Source of the DNA: Ryuthela nishihirai
Taxonomy: Eukaryota > Arthropoda > Arachnida > Araneae > Heptathelidae
Assembly (NCBI GenBank): GCA_038380435.1
Contig: JAWZYU010000017.1
Location: forward strand, 18,413,283 to 18,477,282
Length of the DNA stretch: 64,000 nucleotides
Direction: 5' to 3'
Positions 43,505 through 54,349 of the stretch are shown piece after piece. Positions within the stretch are counted from its first letter, which is position 1; every line of letters begins with the position of its first letter. Position numbers and translations under genes: made by a program. The notes beneath the pieces are model-generated. The model was given only the letters and a program-made list of their open reading frames with translations, was not told the origin of the DNA and ran no database searches.

Positions 43505-44970
43505 TTATAAACTACATAAATCCTCACAGGGCTGCTCCTGGCCTATCAGCACCCTGTACAAGATTTTTTGGTGCACCCCATTTAATTTAGAATTGCAATA
43601 AATTGATGAATTTGGGGTGCATAAATGCTCCTAATTTTTTAAATGCTTAGAGTTGGGAATGTTCCTTTATCACATGGCTGACTGAAATTTTGACTACCTT
43701 TTTATGATAAAGGTATTGTTCCTAAGAATTTTACCAGAGCTATTATTATCCCTGTTTTAAGAAAAGTGATATCAGTTCTTTTTATAATTATAAGGAAATC
43801 AGTTTACTTTGTGTTCCAAGTCAAGTTTTTTATATTATTGCACTTAATAGAATGAAGAATTTGGATGATGGAAAACTGCATAATAAACAGTGTGGATTCA
43901 GAAGTAGGGGTTAAGGATCAAATGTTTTCAATTAGGCAGATCTTTGAGAAAACAGACCTGTAGTTATTAGTTTTATAGATTTCAAAAAAAATTTTGTCTG
44001 TTAATCATCGTAATTTGTGGTTGATTGTTAGATCATATGACATGCCTGACAAAGTTGCATAATGATGAACTCTATAACTGAATTGTATGAGAGTTGGTAA
44101 GGCTTGTGGCAGTTGTTTTAACAATGCTAATGAGTTAGACAAAGGTGCATTTTTTCTACTTTCCTCTTTAGTGTGGTTATTATGTTATGAGGAGTTCACT
44201 GGAAGGGGGAAGATTTTGGCAAATAATACTGATGAAATTAACTCTTTCAATAGTGCCATTGATAAGACTGGTAGAAGAGTAGGTTTGGTGATAAACAGAT
44301 AGAAAGCTATAGTGATAAAAATTGGTCAAGCAGGTGGTGCTTCTGTCATTCTGAACATTTGCACCCTTGAACAAGTGTCGGTTTAATTATCTCGAGAACT
44401 GTTTAACTGATACTATCAGTGTGCAGCATGAGATAAACAGAAGCTGTAAATTTTAGAAATCCGTTCAGAGTTTGGAAATTTAGGCTTATACACATAATTT
44501 AAAATTTGGCTGTATACTAGTTTGGTCATCTCAGTTGATACACCACTGATGCTCTTTTAAGATTTGATATGGTAGTGAAACCTGTACCCTTTATAAGCAA
44601 GATAACAGAAAATATGATGTCTTTAATTCTAGATGCCAAAGCAGTATCTTGGGCATTGATAGTTTGGATTTTTACTTCATGATGTGGTTAGGCAAAGGAG
44701 TTGCTAACCTCATTTGAGTAGCATATTTGCAGAAAGACTGCATTGGTTTGGCTGTATTGCCTATATGCTTAACTATAGATTGCCAAATAGGATTATGAAC
44801 AGTGTGCCTAAAAGCCTCAAAAAAGGGGGAGACCTAGGATGTAGTGAGTAGACATGGTCAAACAGAACCAAGCAATTCCAAATGCAGCAGCTGTAACTCG
44901 GGACAGATGCATTCGGAGGACTGAATTATAAGTCTGGTTGACCTTCATAGCCCATGTCTGCATTAGGAGT
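43505..44970 (+). mobile_element. Old LINE copy, part 3 (RT to 3' end)
   Basis: Starts at aaactacataaatcctca (LHKSPG), with a short insertion at about 43530-43640, then atgcttagagttgggaatgt and remnants of fingers, palm A (ttcaaaaaaaattttg) and palm B. The DYADD region is deleted. The C-terminus (ggtttggctgtattgcc, aaaaagggggagacctagg) and 3' end (ggttgaccttcatagcccatg) close it. Together with 35320-35572, 39107-40081 and 41303-41378 it can be read as one ancient plus-strand insertion with about 0.7 kb missing at the Penelope site. Confidence 0.75.
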
Positions 44971-45049
44971 TTGTATGCATATAAGTTATAACCTAAATAC
45001 ATATCTGATAGGTTTTATTGTTATTAAATATATTAGTAATAGTAATATA

Positions 45050-45122
45050 CTGCTCACGAAAATTAGGGAATATTTCATCGCTTCATATTCATTTTGAAAT
45101 ATCCCCTAATTTTTGTGAGCAG
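45050..45122. mobile_element. 73-bp palindromic MITE with TA duplication
   Basis: Arms of about 30 bp (ctgctcacgaaaattaggg / ccctaatttttgtgagcag) around an 18-bp loop, flanked by TA at 45048-45049 and 45123-45124, as expected for a tiny Tc1/mariner-derived element. It lies 74 bp upstream of CHCHD4 exon 2, between the probable branch-point region and older LINE sequence. Confidence 0.85.
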
Positions 45123-45196
45123 TATATTTTCAGCATTTGTATCAATGATTTAATCAGTAGCCTATATGACCTTTATGTATAAATATATGTTTGCAG

Positions 45197-45283
45197 GTAA
45201 AGATCAGGTAATATTTGTTACCAAAGAAGATCATGAAACTCCTAGCTCTGTTACTCTTCCAGAGGATGATGATGAGCCAAAAG
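45197..45283 (+). CDS. CHCHD4: CHCHD4/MIA40 exon 2
   Basis: Acceptor tatatgtttgcag, donor gtatgta. After completing Gly8 it encodes KDQVIFVTKEDHETPSS, nearly identical to the human KDRIIFVTKEDHETPSS, then an acidic PEDDDEPK linker and one base of Gly37. Both its introns are phase 1, so the exon is frame-neutral to skip. A SINE1 begins 40 bp after its donor. Confidence 0.95.
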
Positions 45284-45322
45284 GTATGTATTAATATATT
45301 GATTATTATTTTTTAGCATAGT

Positions 45323-45642
45323 TGGGCTGGGTTGTTTTACCTCTGAGCAGCACTTTTTTGCACATCATGGGCTAAATAAATGGCCAGATCACAAAGACCC
45401 TGAAGGCTCAGAGAAGGTTGATAGGAGGGAACCTACTGGAACAGCTTGTGAGACAGATGGTAGCCTCCCATCAAGGCCATCCAGCACGTTCCTTAATGTG
45501 CACAAGGTATAGCTCTCCGGCACACAGGGCCACTGCTCAACATCCTATTTGACAGACAGCAGACTTTTCAAACCCATCAGTGTCCCCTAGTGACTGTGGG
45601 CAGGGCATGGAGTTTTCTGGAGATAAATCTCAACCCCTTCCT
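45323..45642 (-). repeat. SINE1, 5' truncated, with target-site duplication
   Basis: Minus-strand SINE1 body and 3' end without the tRNA head. A 12-bp duplication ttttagcatagt flanks it at 45311-45322 and 45644-45655. 5' truncation plus a target-site duplication is the classic product of incomplete target-primed reverse transcription. Confidence 0.9.
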
Positions 45643-46262
45643 CTTTTAGCATAGTAGTGACCTTCCTATGACCCACTTAAGGTTTTCTTAGAAATATTCA
45701 ATTATATCAATCAATATTTTAGTTTTCATCCAGGTCTTTTGTCGCACATCAGAAATAAAAACTCACACAATAAAATTCTCAATTGGGTAAAACTAGTGAA
45801 AATAATGAGCTGCTGAAAAATTTGGACAATTCATAGCAACATTGCTACTAAAATATGATTTAAACCACACCCACAAGGTAAAGAGAAAATAATCTTGTTT
45901 TTATTTTTCTTGAAGAGTGCCAAACATTGGCAAGTCAAGGAATGCAAAATTCATATAAATGAAATACAATAGTAGGATTTTTTTCTTGACCTTAGAATTT
46001 TTTGCCATTAGTACATTGCTTGAAAAGTTTGCAATTTTGATGCAACTCTTTAATTTTCTGCATTTAGGGCATAGAAGCTATTCCTTATAGAGGCTCCTAA
46101 ATAACAGTTATCTTTTCAATCTGTTCCTCAATTACATCCATCAGAAAGTAATAAATCTTTGCAATCCTCATGCGAGGATAGGCTCTGCTAAAAAAAATCA
46201 AGTTTGCAAACTACTGCTTCAAGCTAAAACCTGTGAAAAAAAGTATGCCTGTTAGAACAGAC

Positions 46263-46860
46263 AGTATTCTGAGCAACTAAAAGCTCACATCAAAACATCT
46301 CAACTACCCCATCTGTACTACCAGCAACTCTCTCCTAGCTTCATTCCTACTCTCTTCTCTACAAGAACTGCTCTAGGGGCGGGGATGGCTCAGTTGGTAG
46401 CGCACCAGACTTGTAATCTGTAGTTCCCAGGTTCGAGTCCCAGCTGAGTCAGGATTGAGATTTATCTCCGCAAAATTCCCCGCCCTGTCCACAGTCAGTA
46501 GGGAACACCGATGGGCTTGGAAAGGCCACCGTCCATTGGTTGGGATGTTAAGCCATGGCTCCGTGTGCAGGAGAGCCATACCCTTTGCATGTTAAAGAAC
46601 ACACTTGATGGCCTTGACGGGAGACTGCCATCTGTCTCTTAACAGCTGTTTCAGTCGGTCCCCTCCCCCAACCTTCTCTGAGCCTTTGGGGTCCATGTGA
46701 CCTGGCCATTTAGCCCATGGTGTGCAAAAAAGTGCCACTCATAGGTAGAACAACCCAACCCAACAAAAACTTCTCTCTTCTAACTCCATGACCTAACTTC
46801 ACATAGTATACATACAGCATACAACTGACACGTGTGTGTTTGTGTTTGTCCAGACACTTC
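46263..46860. repeat. Local duplication, copy 1 (contains a SINE1)
   Basis: tattctgagcaactaaaagc to catctcaact at 46265-46308, and aaaaacttctctcttctaac to cataca after the SINE, match 47421-47590 piece by piece. Copy 2 lacks the SINE1 at 46375-46764, so it preserves the pre-insertion state. Confidence 0.75.
46375..46764 (+). repeat. SINE1 copy, full length
   Basis: gggatggctcagttgg A box, gcaccagacttgtaatc, and an intact B box ggttcgagtcc. The core reads gggatgttaagccatgg and the 3' end tgtgcaaaaaagtgcc. The minus-strand frame at 46373-46579 is a shadow. Confidence 0.9.
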
Positions 46861-47420
46861 TAATTTTTACATAAATACAATAAAGACCTTAACTATCAGC
46901 AATAACTGCACTTGAAACTTCAGTACCTTTGACTTATACGAAAGTCAAGCTTCTTGCTCAACAAAAAGTTGCCTTCAGCTGCCTTTAAATCTATGATTAA
47001 TATAACTAATGAGCTCAAAAATTTGTTAAACTTTGACAATCACATTAAATAACATACAATTTATTCATATATATATATACAGTTCCTGTTCGGACATCAC
47101 TTTCTTTATTGCACTCTGTAACGCTCCAAAAATATGTTAAACTTCTTTGGACCTTTTGACTGGTCCAAATTAAACTTTCCAGTTAGCATTGGTCGCCAGG
47201 CAATTAATCTTGCCAAATAAAGTTAAATGAGGGTTCACAAAGTATATAGGCATTACTTAGTCATAAAGAATTCGAAAGATTGTCAAATTATAAAAGTTAA
47301 ATCTAATCAAAATCAATTATCATTGCTCAAGGGAAAAAAAAATAGAAAAGTCAAAATTATTCATAAAACAAAGTTTATTTCGAAAAAATCAGGACTCACC
47401 AAATGAACTGATGAATACAA

Positions 47421-47590
47421 TATTCTGAGCAACTAAAAGCTCACATCAAAACATCTCAACTCCCCCATCTCTACTTAACAACAAAAACTGCTAACTTTAA
47501 AAACTTCTCTCTACTAACTCTATGACCTAATGTCACTTACTGTAGTCACTTACTATATACATGTGGCATGCAACTGAAACGTGTTGCATG
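47421..47590. repeat. Local duplication, copy 2 (no SINE)
   Basis: Counterpart of 46263-46860 about 1.15 kb away in the same orientation. It joins aacaacaaaaactgc to cttctctctactaactc where copy 1 carries the SINE1. Confidence 0.75.
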
Positions 47591-47891
47591 CTGGAAAATA
47601 CATTTGCATAAACTTACGATAACACTAGCTATGATGCGAGAGTGGGCATGTCCATATGTGTGCATTAATGATCTGGATGCAGAAAATGATGGTTCCAACA
47701 AATTTAAAAGCTCCAAAATAATAAATATAATGTAAATAAAGTAAAACTGGCTAAGGAAAAGTGAATGGGTATACCATCATAGTATTATTCAATTACCTAC
47801 AGATAAGCTACTTAGCTTTGTGGGTCCTATGTATTTTGTATTGTATTTTATGTTCTTATGAATGAATAAAAAATGTCTTAAAAAAATTACC

Positions 47892-49185
47892 ATACTTTGA
47901 GAAAAGTCCAGGCTCTTCAGCAACTGTGCTGAATCATATCAACTATTCAACTTTAGAACTTTTTTAAAATAATCAATCAACTTAAACGTGTCGTGATATA
48001 TACCAAATTAAACAGAATTTAATTCTGAATTGTATGAAAATAAAAAATTTACAAGCATATTGATTTTAATAAAGACTTTTTCATTTTATATAATGAAAAA
48101 AATAGATCAAATTATACAATTAATGCTTAATTTTGGAAAACCTGGTGGATAAAAACAGTTAAATTATATGTTAAAAGAAATTTCTTCCTGAGTAATGTAA
48201 TATTTACCTGAAACGTGATTTTTATTTCTTAAATAATTTTTTTCTGTATAATATATTTTAAAACACAGCCAGTGTTATACAAAGTGACTTTGCACTTCTC
48301 ACATTCACAGGATTTTCTGTCCTGGTTATGAAGTGCAGGAACACTTTTCTGGCTTTTTTTTTTCCCCCTTTGGGTATTAAATTTTTTGAATCTTGGCAGA
48401 TTGGCTTGGTTTTAAGGCAAGAAAGAGCATTAAAAAATGGAGATATGTAATATGCAATTACTTCCAAAATCTTCCATTTTTAAAAATAGTAGTTTTTTCT
48501 TAATTATCAGATTTTTGAATTTAAGAAAAAATTTGTTGATAATACTTCAAATGCCTGAAAACCTGGTTTACATTCAGATGCCAAGCTATTTGCACCCTAT
48601 GCTCAGCCAAAATAAAACTTTAGAACTTTTTTAACAAATAACTGATAAACGGAATTATGTCATGTTATATGCCAAATTAATCAGCATTTAATTTTGTATT
48701 TTTTTAGAATAAAATATTTAACAAAAAAAAACCCGACTAGTTTTAATTTAATAGGACTTTTTAAGAGTCTTCTAGTAAAAAAGGCATCTGGGAATGAAAA
48801 GAAAAAGAAAAAAAAAACTTTTACTTCAAACAAAAAATTACTGTCTTTTTATTTTTTTTTGGGTACTATACTTTGAGAAAAGTCCAGGCTTTTCACCAAT
48901 TATGTCAGATAAACAAGTGGAAAATAATTTTAAAAATGACAATCAACAGAAATCAACCAAATTAAACAAAAATTAAGCAAATTTACAAGCATATTAATTT
49001 TAATAAGGCATTTTTACAGTGATATAGTGAAAAAATAGATTGGACTATGCAATTAAGGCTTAATGTTAGAAAACGTGAGGAATAAAAACAGTTAAATTAT
49101 ATATTAATTGAAAATAAATTTCTTCCCAAATAATATATTTATCTGAAACATTAATGATTCTTTTCAGTGTGATATATTTTAAACC
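47892..49185. repeat. Diverged local duplication, two to three units
   Basis: actttgagaaaagtccaggc occurs at about 47894 and 48867. It is followed in both by gtgccaaat-like accaaattaaac, tttacaagcatatt-atttta, aatagat, ggataaaaacagttaaatta and tttcttcc. A partial third unit lies at about 48605-48720. The unit length is about 0.97 kb. No coding sequence is recognised. Confidence 0.7.
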
Positions 49186-49189
49186 TGGG

Positions 49190-49318
49190 TTCGAGCCATG
49201 GATGTTGTGTTGTTTTTTTGCTGAGATTCTGCCATCCTCACAGACCTAATTTGATATATATACTGACAGGTCTCCTGTCAGATCTCTGTACCAAGCAGCT
49301 GCTTGATGTTTTTTAAGT
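49190..49318 (+). repeat. SINE2 copy, head partly lost
   Basis: acctgggttcgagccatgg (B box), ttttgctgagattctgcc, ctgacaggtctcctgtcag and aagcagctgcttgatg. Confidence 0.75.
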
Positions 49319-50004
49319 TATAATTAAAAATAAGTAAAATTTTGCTTTTATTAAATGTAAAAAATGTCACTTATTATTTTTTTAACCATTCCTGTTTTAT
49401 TACCAAGATAAAACTGAAGATAGATACTCTAAAATTAAATTGAAATATTTAATTCTCTATGACATAGTGTCATAATGAATTATTAGATATTCTAAAACTA
49501 AATTGAAATCTTCAATTTAATTTTAGAAATTTTTTTTTCTAAAAGTAAATTTTAATTTTACTTACTTAAGACATTTTAATTATGACTTAGTGTCATAGCT
49601 AATTATAGATACTTGAAGGGGTTATTTTTAACCTCAATATCAAGTCTGTTCCAATGCTTATACAAATTAAATTTTAAATTACACCTAGTTCCCCACTAGC
49701 ATGAATTTTACCAACAGGATTTTGGTTTGACATGGCTTTTAAAGTAGGACGTGTTTTACAATCAAGAGAATCATTGTGCTTATGCTAGTACTTGACTTTT
49801 ATTTTATATACTAGTGTTTGTTTTAGACAGAGATGTTTAAGTTTGTCATTGGACTTAACACAATATTTTCACTTCTCTCGAATAATTTATATTATTTACC
49901 ATATAAAAAGACACCTTGAATGCTCTCCTTGTCTCCCCTATCTCACATATCCTTTTTCATAATTTTAGCATCTTCAAAATGATTTTTTACATTTGTTGCC
50001 TTCA

Positions 50005-50092
50005 CAGATTCATCTCTATGGCATATTACAATGATAAGAATTCTGTCAGACCTCTGAGGCAAGCAGCTGCTTGAGGGTAATTTATTTCTCTC
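50005..50092 (+). repeat. SINE2 3' fragment
   Basis: cttcacagattcatctctat, ggcatatta, tctgtcagacctctgaggc and aagcagctgcttgagggtaa, then tttattt. Confidence 0.7.
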
Positions 50093-50449
50093 ATTCAAAT
50101 TAAGCTGCTATAATACATAATATATTTGTAAATAATAAAGAACATTTTAAGAGACTGACCAATGACAATATACGCATATACAAACTCCCCCTGATTAAAG
50201 ATTGAGTTTCACACGTAGAGTTCAATCACTTATAAACAGAGTTAAACAACAATTTTTACAACAGTCACTTTCTCATTTTCAGTACTCAATAATCATCGAT
50301 ACATACCATGTATAAATTTATGTTCCCTCCATTGTAATATGCATTGTATTAAAATAAAACTTTTTCAATATTTTTATTTACAAACTTTGCATTTTGAAAC
50401 ATTAAAAGTTTAAACATTCATCATTGTTTCTTTTCTGTGAAAATGTGTT

Positions 50450-51118
50450 ACATATACACAATCATACCAGAATAATATGACCACCTACCTGATAATGGGA
50501 ATAACCACCCTTGGCCCGGATGACAGTGACGAGATGGCGTGGCATGGATGCAATGAGGCCCTGGAAGGTTGCCAGAGGCACAAGTGCCATTCTGACTCGA
50601 GCATAGCACAGAGGTTCTGGAGATGACGTGGTTGTGGGTCCGCACTCTGAACCTGTTGATCCAAATGGTCCCACAAATGCTCTATGGGTTTGAGGTCGGG
50701 CGATTTCACCAGCCAAGGGAGAACGGAGACATCGCTGTCATGTTCCTAGAACCAGTCACACACCACCTTAGCGACATGTCAGGGTGCATTGTCCTGTTGA
50801 TAGACACCATCACCACCAGGGAAAGCATCCAACATGAACGGATGCATGAGGTCAGTGAGGATGGACAGGTAGTTATTGGCATTCAGGGACCCATCCAATG
50901 GTACCAGCAGTCCCATGTCATACCAGGAAAACATCCCCCAGACATGCACACTGCCTGCCTATACTTGACCAACAAGCGTGTCCGGGTGTTGGTTCTTGTG
51001 TATCTGATGCCATATCCTCCACCACCCATTGCTTCTGTGGAGTAGAAACCTCGATTTCTTGGAGAAAGTAACCTTTTTTCCACTGTTCAATGACTAGTCC
51101 TGTGCGAACTGCAGGTGT
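50450..51118 (-). pseudogene. Tc1-like transposase relic
   Basis: Minus strand: WKKVTFSKKSRF, SIGRQCA..., PLDGSLNANNYLSILTDLMH, DGVYQQDNAP (second aspartate), then VKSPDLKPIEHLWDHLDQQ with the catalytic glutamate and a C-terminus ...VIRAKGGYSHYQV. Frameshifts at about 50700 and 50900 divide it. The left terminus ataatatgaccaccta is a plausible inverted-repeat end. Its right side runs directly into a LINE 3' tail at 51120. Confidence 0.85.
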
Positions 51119-51119
51119 C

Positions 51120-51172
51120 ATTACCAATGGACCTCTGTAGCCCATGGCTGCTTGAGGATGATGATGATGAAT
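51120..51172 (+). mobile_element. LINE 3'-end stub
   Basis: ggacctctgtagcccatgg, ctgcttgagg, then gatgatgatgatga: the final about 50 bp of the LINE in plus orientation. It is joined to the inverted 5' half that starts after the SINE1. Confidence 0.85.
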
Positions 51173-51185
51173 CTCTCTGCAATCC

Positions 51186-51560
51186 ATGCGTGCCAGGATC
51201 GTCATCTGTAGTTCCCAGGTTCGAGTCCCAGCTGGGTCAGCATTGAGATTTATCTCTGCAAAACTCCCTGCCCTGCCCATGGTCAGTAGGGGACACCGAT
51301 GGGCTTGGAAAGGTGCCTCCGTCGGATGGGATGTTAAGCCGTGGCCCCGTGCGAGGGAGAGCCATACCCTGTGCACGTTAAAGAACACGCTGGATGGCCC
51401 TGACGGGGGGGGGGGGGGGGGGGCTACCATCTATTTCCCAACAGTTGTTCCAGTGGGTCCCCTCCCCCATCCTTCTCTGAGCCTTCGGGGTCCATGTGAC
51501 CTGGCCATTTAGCTCATGGTGTGCAAAAAAGTGCTGCTCAGAGGTAAAACAACAACCCAA
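51186..51560 (+). repeat. SINE1 with 13-bp target-site duplication and a long G run
   Basis: SINE1 lacking the first bases of its head, flanked by ctctctgcaatcc at 51173-51185 and 51561-51573. A run of about 20 G at 51405-51423 has expanded where other copies read gacggggggcta. It is inserted exactly at the LINE-LINE junction and hence younger than it. Confidence 0.9.
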
Positions 51561-52245
51561 CTCTCTGCAATCCTCATATTCCAATTATCTAAGAAGAGAA
51601 AATGGTTAGTGGGATGTTTAAAGAAGCTGTGTTTATTGAGAGGAAGTGCCGACAATAACAGATAGCCCCATAATTGCAGGTATGAGGCAAAGACCTATTT
51701 CCCCCACTATTACAGACTGAAACCATCTACACTGGAAGACTTACGCCATTTAAATTTGATGATACCTGTAGAAGCAAGTGTTCAGGTACCTGTGATGACC
51801 TCAGATCAGGATTATCCACCCACTGATAAAACATGTTCTGTGAATCTATTCACTTGGGGTTGTCAACCCCATAAACAGTCATAAAATACAGCAGAAGATT
51901 CCCCCAACAAATTCATGATCCATAATCAAATTCAGCTGTTATTCCATTCCAGTTGATGTATGTGGTCAGCACCAGGACCCTTTATGGTTGACCACTCCTC
52001 AGCAGGGTAGAAAAAAAAAGTAACCATAGTTGTCCAGATCAGTAGGCTACACTGATCTGACAACCCTATTTCATTCCATTCACTGCCACAAAAAAAATAT
52101 TTCTTTCAAAAAAAGTACTAATGGTCTTCACCACAAGAAGGTGGGGTCAGACATTACGTGGTAGGTATGACCGTTCTGTGCATCACAGGGGATTGGTGCA
52201 TAGCTCTCCTTCCATTGACTACCCAGCTACCATTTACAGACCATA
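51561..52245 (-). mobile_element. LINE 5' half, minus orientation
   Basis: From the beginning of the endonuclease ORF (cattccaattatctaag, the NWNVR area) through the leader (ggattatccacccactgat, gaccactcctcagcaggg) to the 5' end near ctaccatttacagacc. Many substitutions; no coding capacity left. Confidence 0.85.
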
Positions 52246-52454
52246 ATCATAATAAAGAAATGAATGGAAATATCAGTCGTGTCAGGATTTTGGAAAATAA
52301 TTTCCCCAACCCACACCAATTTACATTGTTACCTATGAGAAATTTGTGCCTAACGATTTCACCATACAGATGTATTTTTTTTTAGAATGCATGTATCATG
52401 TTAGTCAGGGAGTAGGTGTATTGCTAAATATTTGATATATTTCCAAAAAATAAC

Positions 52455-52560
52455 TCTTGCAGCTGCTGCCAACAGAGGTCTGACAAAAGACCAGGCCCCA
52501 ATAGAAAAGCAACACAAACACCCAGTCCTTACCTGGAACTCGAAATCTCAAGACTATAGC
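52455..52560 (-). repeat. SINE2 fragment, decayed
   Basis: gcagctgctgccaacagagg, tctgaca, then cagaaaagcaacacaaacac and ccttacctggaactcgaa match the SINE2 minus strand with a deletion in the middle. Confidence 0.6.
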
Positions 52561-52991
52561 TTTAAAATCTGGTGTCCTGGAATTGCTACGTCATAAAGCT
52601 TTATAAAGGCAATGACGTCTTATGGTAGTATTGACTTTTATTTATGTGTGCTAGATTTTGTTTTAAGCAGAAAGTAAGAGAAAACAAGAGGAAGAAAAGT
52701 TAAGAAGTTTTGTATAAGTTTGTTAATATATCATTTAGGAGCATAATTCTATGATAATGGTGTTTAGAAAGAAATTTAAAAACTGGTAGTTTAACATCTT
52801 GAAATAAGAACAGATTTGACTTGTGCGTCTATAATCAGGTTATAATTTAAATAGAAACCAAATGTATCACTGACCATTTCAGTTCTATTGAAGTTGCTTA
52901 ATGTGTTTAAATAATTTTTTACAGCAATAATAGATTGAACTTATCAGTTGCACTCTTAATAGTTTAATCATTTACCCATTGTTATTTGTAG

Positions 52992-53332
52992 GTTTGATAC
53001 TTTCCAATGGAGAAATTAATTGGAATTGCCCTTGCCTTGGTGGAATGGCAACTGGTCCATGTGGTGTACAATTTAGAGATGCATTTTCGTGCTTTCACTA
53101 CAGTACAACTGAACCTAAAGGAGGTGATTGTTTAGAACAGTTCAGAGAAATGCAAGTATGCATGTCTCAGTACCCATCATTGTATCCTGTAGATGATTAT
53201 ATTAAAGAGGATGATGCTACAGAACATTTAGAACTAGAAAATACCTCCAGTGGCCAGACTTCAGGCTCTACAGATGTTTCAAGTTCTTCACAGACAACAG
53301 CAACAGAAAGTGAACATTTGAAACAAAATTGA
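52992..53332 (+). CDS. CHCHD4: CHCHD4/MIA40 exon 3 (terminal)
   Basis: Acceptor ttatttgtag at 52991; the first two bases complete Gly37. The exon encodes [19 protein letters not shown], with the redox-active CPC at residues 49-51. The twin CX9C pairs C60/C70 ([11 protein letters not shown]) and C83/C93 ([11 protein letters not shown]) follow, then MSQYPSLYP and an acidic, Ser/Thr-rich tail. MIA40 oxidises and traps cysteine-rich precursors in the mitochondrial intermembrane space and passes electrons to ALR/Erv1. The three exons give 149 residues (450 coding bases with stop), against about 142 in human. All six structural or redox cysteines are present, and spacing from CPC onward equals the human order. 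Confidence 0.96.
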
Positions 53333-53425
53333 TTTTAGTTTTTTATTAGTAGTTGAATTCTTGAAAAATGTTTAGTGCATTAAACTTATTAATCATTATA
53401 TGAATAAAAGAATATTGTGTGGTGT
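53333..53425 (+). terminator. CHCHD4: CHCHD4 3' UTR and polyadenylation signal
   Basis: AATAAA at 53403-53408, about 70 bp after the stop, with a GT-rich stretch (gtgtggtgtgattttgt) just downstream, as expected for a cleavage site near 53425. Confidence 0.8.
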
Positions 53426-53502
53426 GATTTTGTACATGAGATAAGTTAAATGCTACATAATCCATTAATTTCTGTCATTAGAAATTTATTATTAGTAGCT
53501 TT

Positions 53503-53745
53503 GTCAGGATCGACCAGGTCAGCTGGGATAGTATGCACCCCCACCCCCTCTTTCCATACCTACAGAAGCAGGGTCACGCCCTACCTGTATTCCACAAGAA
53601 TTAGTGCTGATTGCACAACTGGACAGGGCCAATGGCGAGGGCATATGGAATAAAAGGAGGCCCCCGTCTGTAAAGAGGAATAGGAACCGTGAGAAGAAAA
53701 CTTGCCCGGTAGTCTTGGTCAGCACTGGTGATCCTACTTATGGGC
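53503..53745 (+). other. LTR-like or promoter-like segment, uncertain
   Basis: A locally GC-richer block: it starts tgtcaggatcgacc, contains ggaataaaaggaggcccc (a TATA-like or polyA-like core) and ends near gggcgccagg, resembling the ggcgcc start of some primer-binding sites. It could be a solo LTR or a retroelement 5' end. No coding sequence follows to confirm it. Confidence 0.2.
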
Positions 53746-54345
53746 GCCAGGTATAATTTGTAGAAAATAGCGAGCAACTTGCACAGAAAATAGTAATCTG
53801 TGGAAGGGTAATTGGTTATATATCTTGACAAAGGAATAAATTGTTTTGTTATCGTTATTTAAGATTTAACGTTTCAAATGTTGCTGGTCTGTCTTTCAAA
53901 TGAGGTCCTACACCATTACACTGACAAACTCGTGTCAGACTCTCATGGTAGTGTATGACTACGGTGAAATTGTTTCTCGTCTGTTTTATACGTAAGAGGT
54001 GTGTACTATTAGCGTAACTCAAGTTGATTCGTTTTTTTTTTTCTATATTTTGTTTAAATTTAATTTTCTTCCAAACATTTCTTCACTTGTATCATTTTTC
54101 ATTCCACTCTTCTGGCAGTTATATTACATATTCTATGTTGTAACTTGTGCATTTATAAAACAGAAGCACTATATCAATTACAGTTGAAATTTGTTTCAAA
54201 AGACATTTTATTAAATGTTTTTTATTTCAATATTTGCTTGAAGTTTGTCTAATATTTTTTTTTAGAATTTCTTGTATTTGTAAAATAAAATTTAGTTGAA
54301 GAATGTTAGATTATAATGTTGACATTTTGAATAACAATCCTTGCT
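53746..54345. other. Intergenic DNA, nothing recognised
   Basis: AT-rich sequence 3' of CHCHD4 with no recognised gene or repeat end. Confidence 0.35.
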
Positions 54346-54349
54346 ACTT

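Larger units (their letters stand above)
31926..45196 (+). other. CHCHD4: CHCHD4 intron 1 (13.3 kb), nested mobile elements
   Basis: Donor gtaagag at 31926, acceptor atgtttgcag ending at 45196, phase 1. It holds a LINE 5' fragment, a transposase relic between inverted arms, a third copy of the terminal-repeat family, an old LINE invaded by four other elements, and a 73-bp palindromic element 75 bp upstream of exon 2. Confidence 0.85.
45284..52991 (+). other. CHCHD4: CHCHD4 intron 2 (7.7 kb)
   Basis: Phase-1 intron from gtatgta to ttatttgtag. It holds three SINE1 and several SINE2 copies, a segmental duplication with an empty SINE site, a local AT-rich duplication at 47.9-49.2 kb, a Tc1 relic and a LINE 5' fragment. 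Stretches 45657-46260 and 49320-50000 are AT-rich with nothing recognised. Confidence 0.85.

Noticed and set aside
51405..51423. Poly-G run as a G-quadruplex regulator
   Set aside because: It is a homopolymer expansion at a G-rich site within a SINE1 and may partly be a sequencing or assembly artefact.
53503..53745. Confident LTR call
   Set aside because: Only termini-like and TATA-like strings; no partner LTR or coding region. Left as a low-confidence feature.
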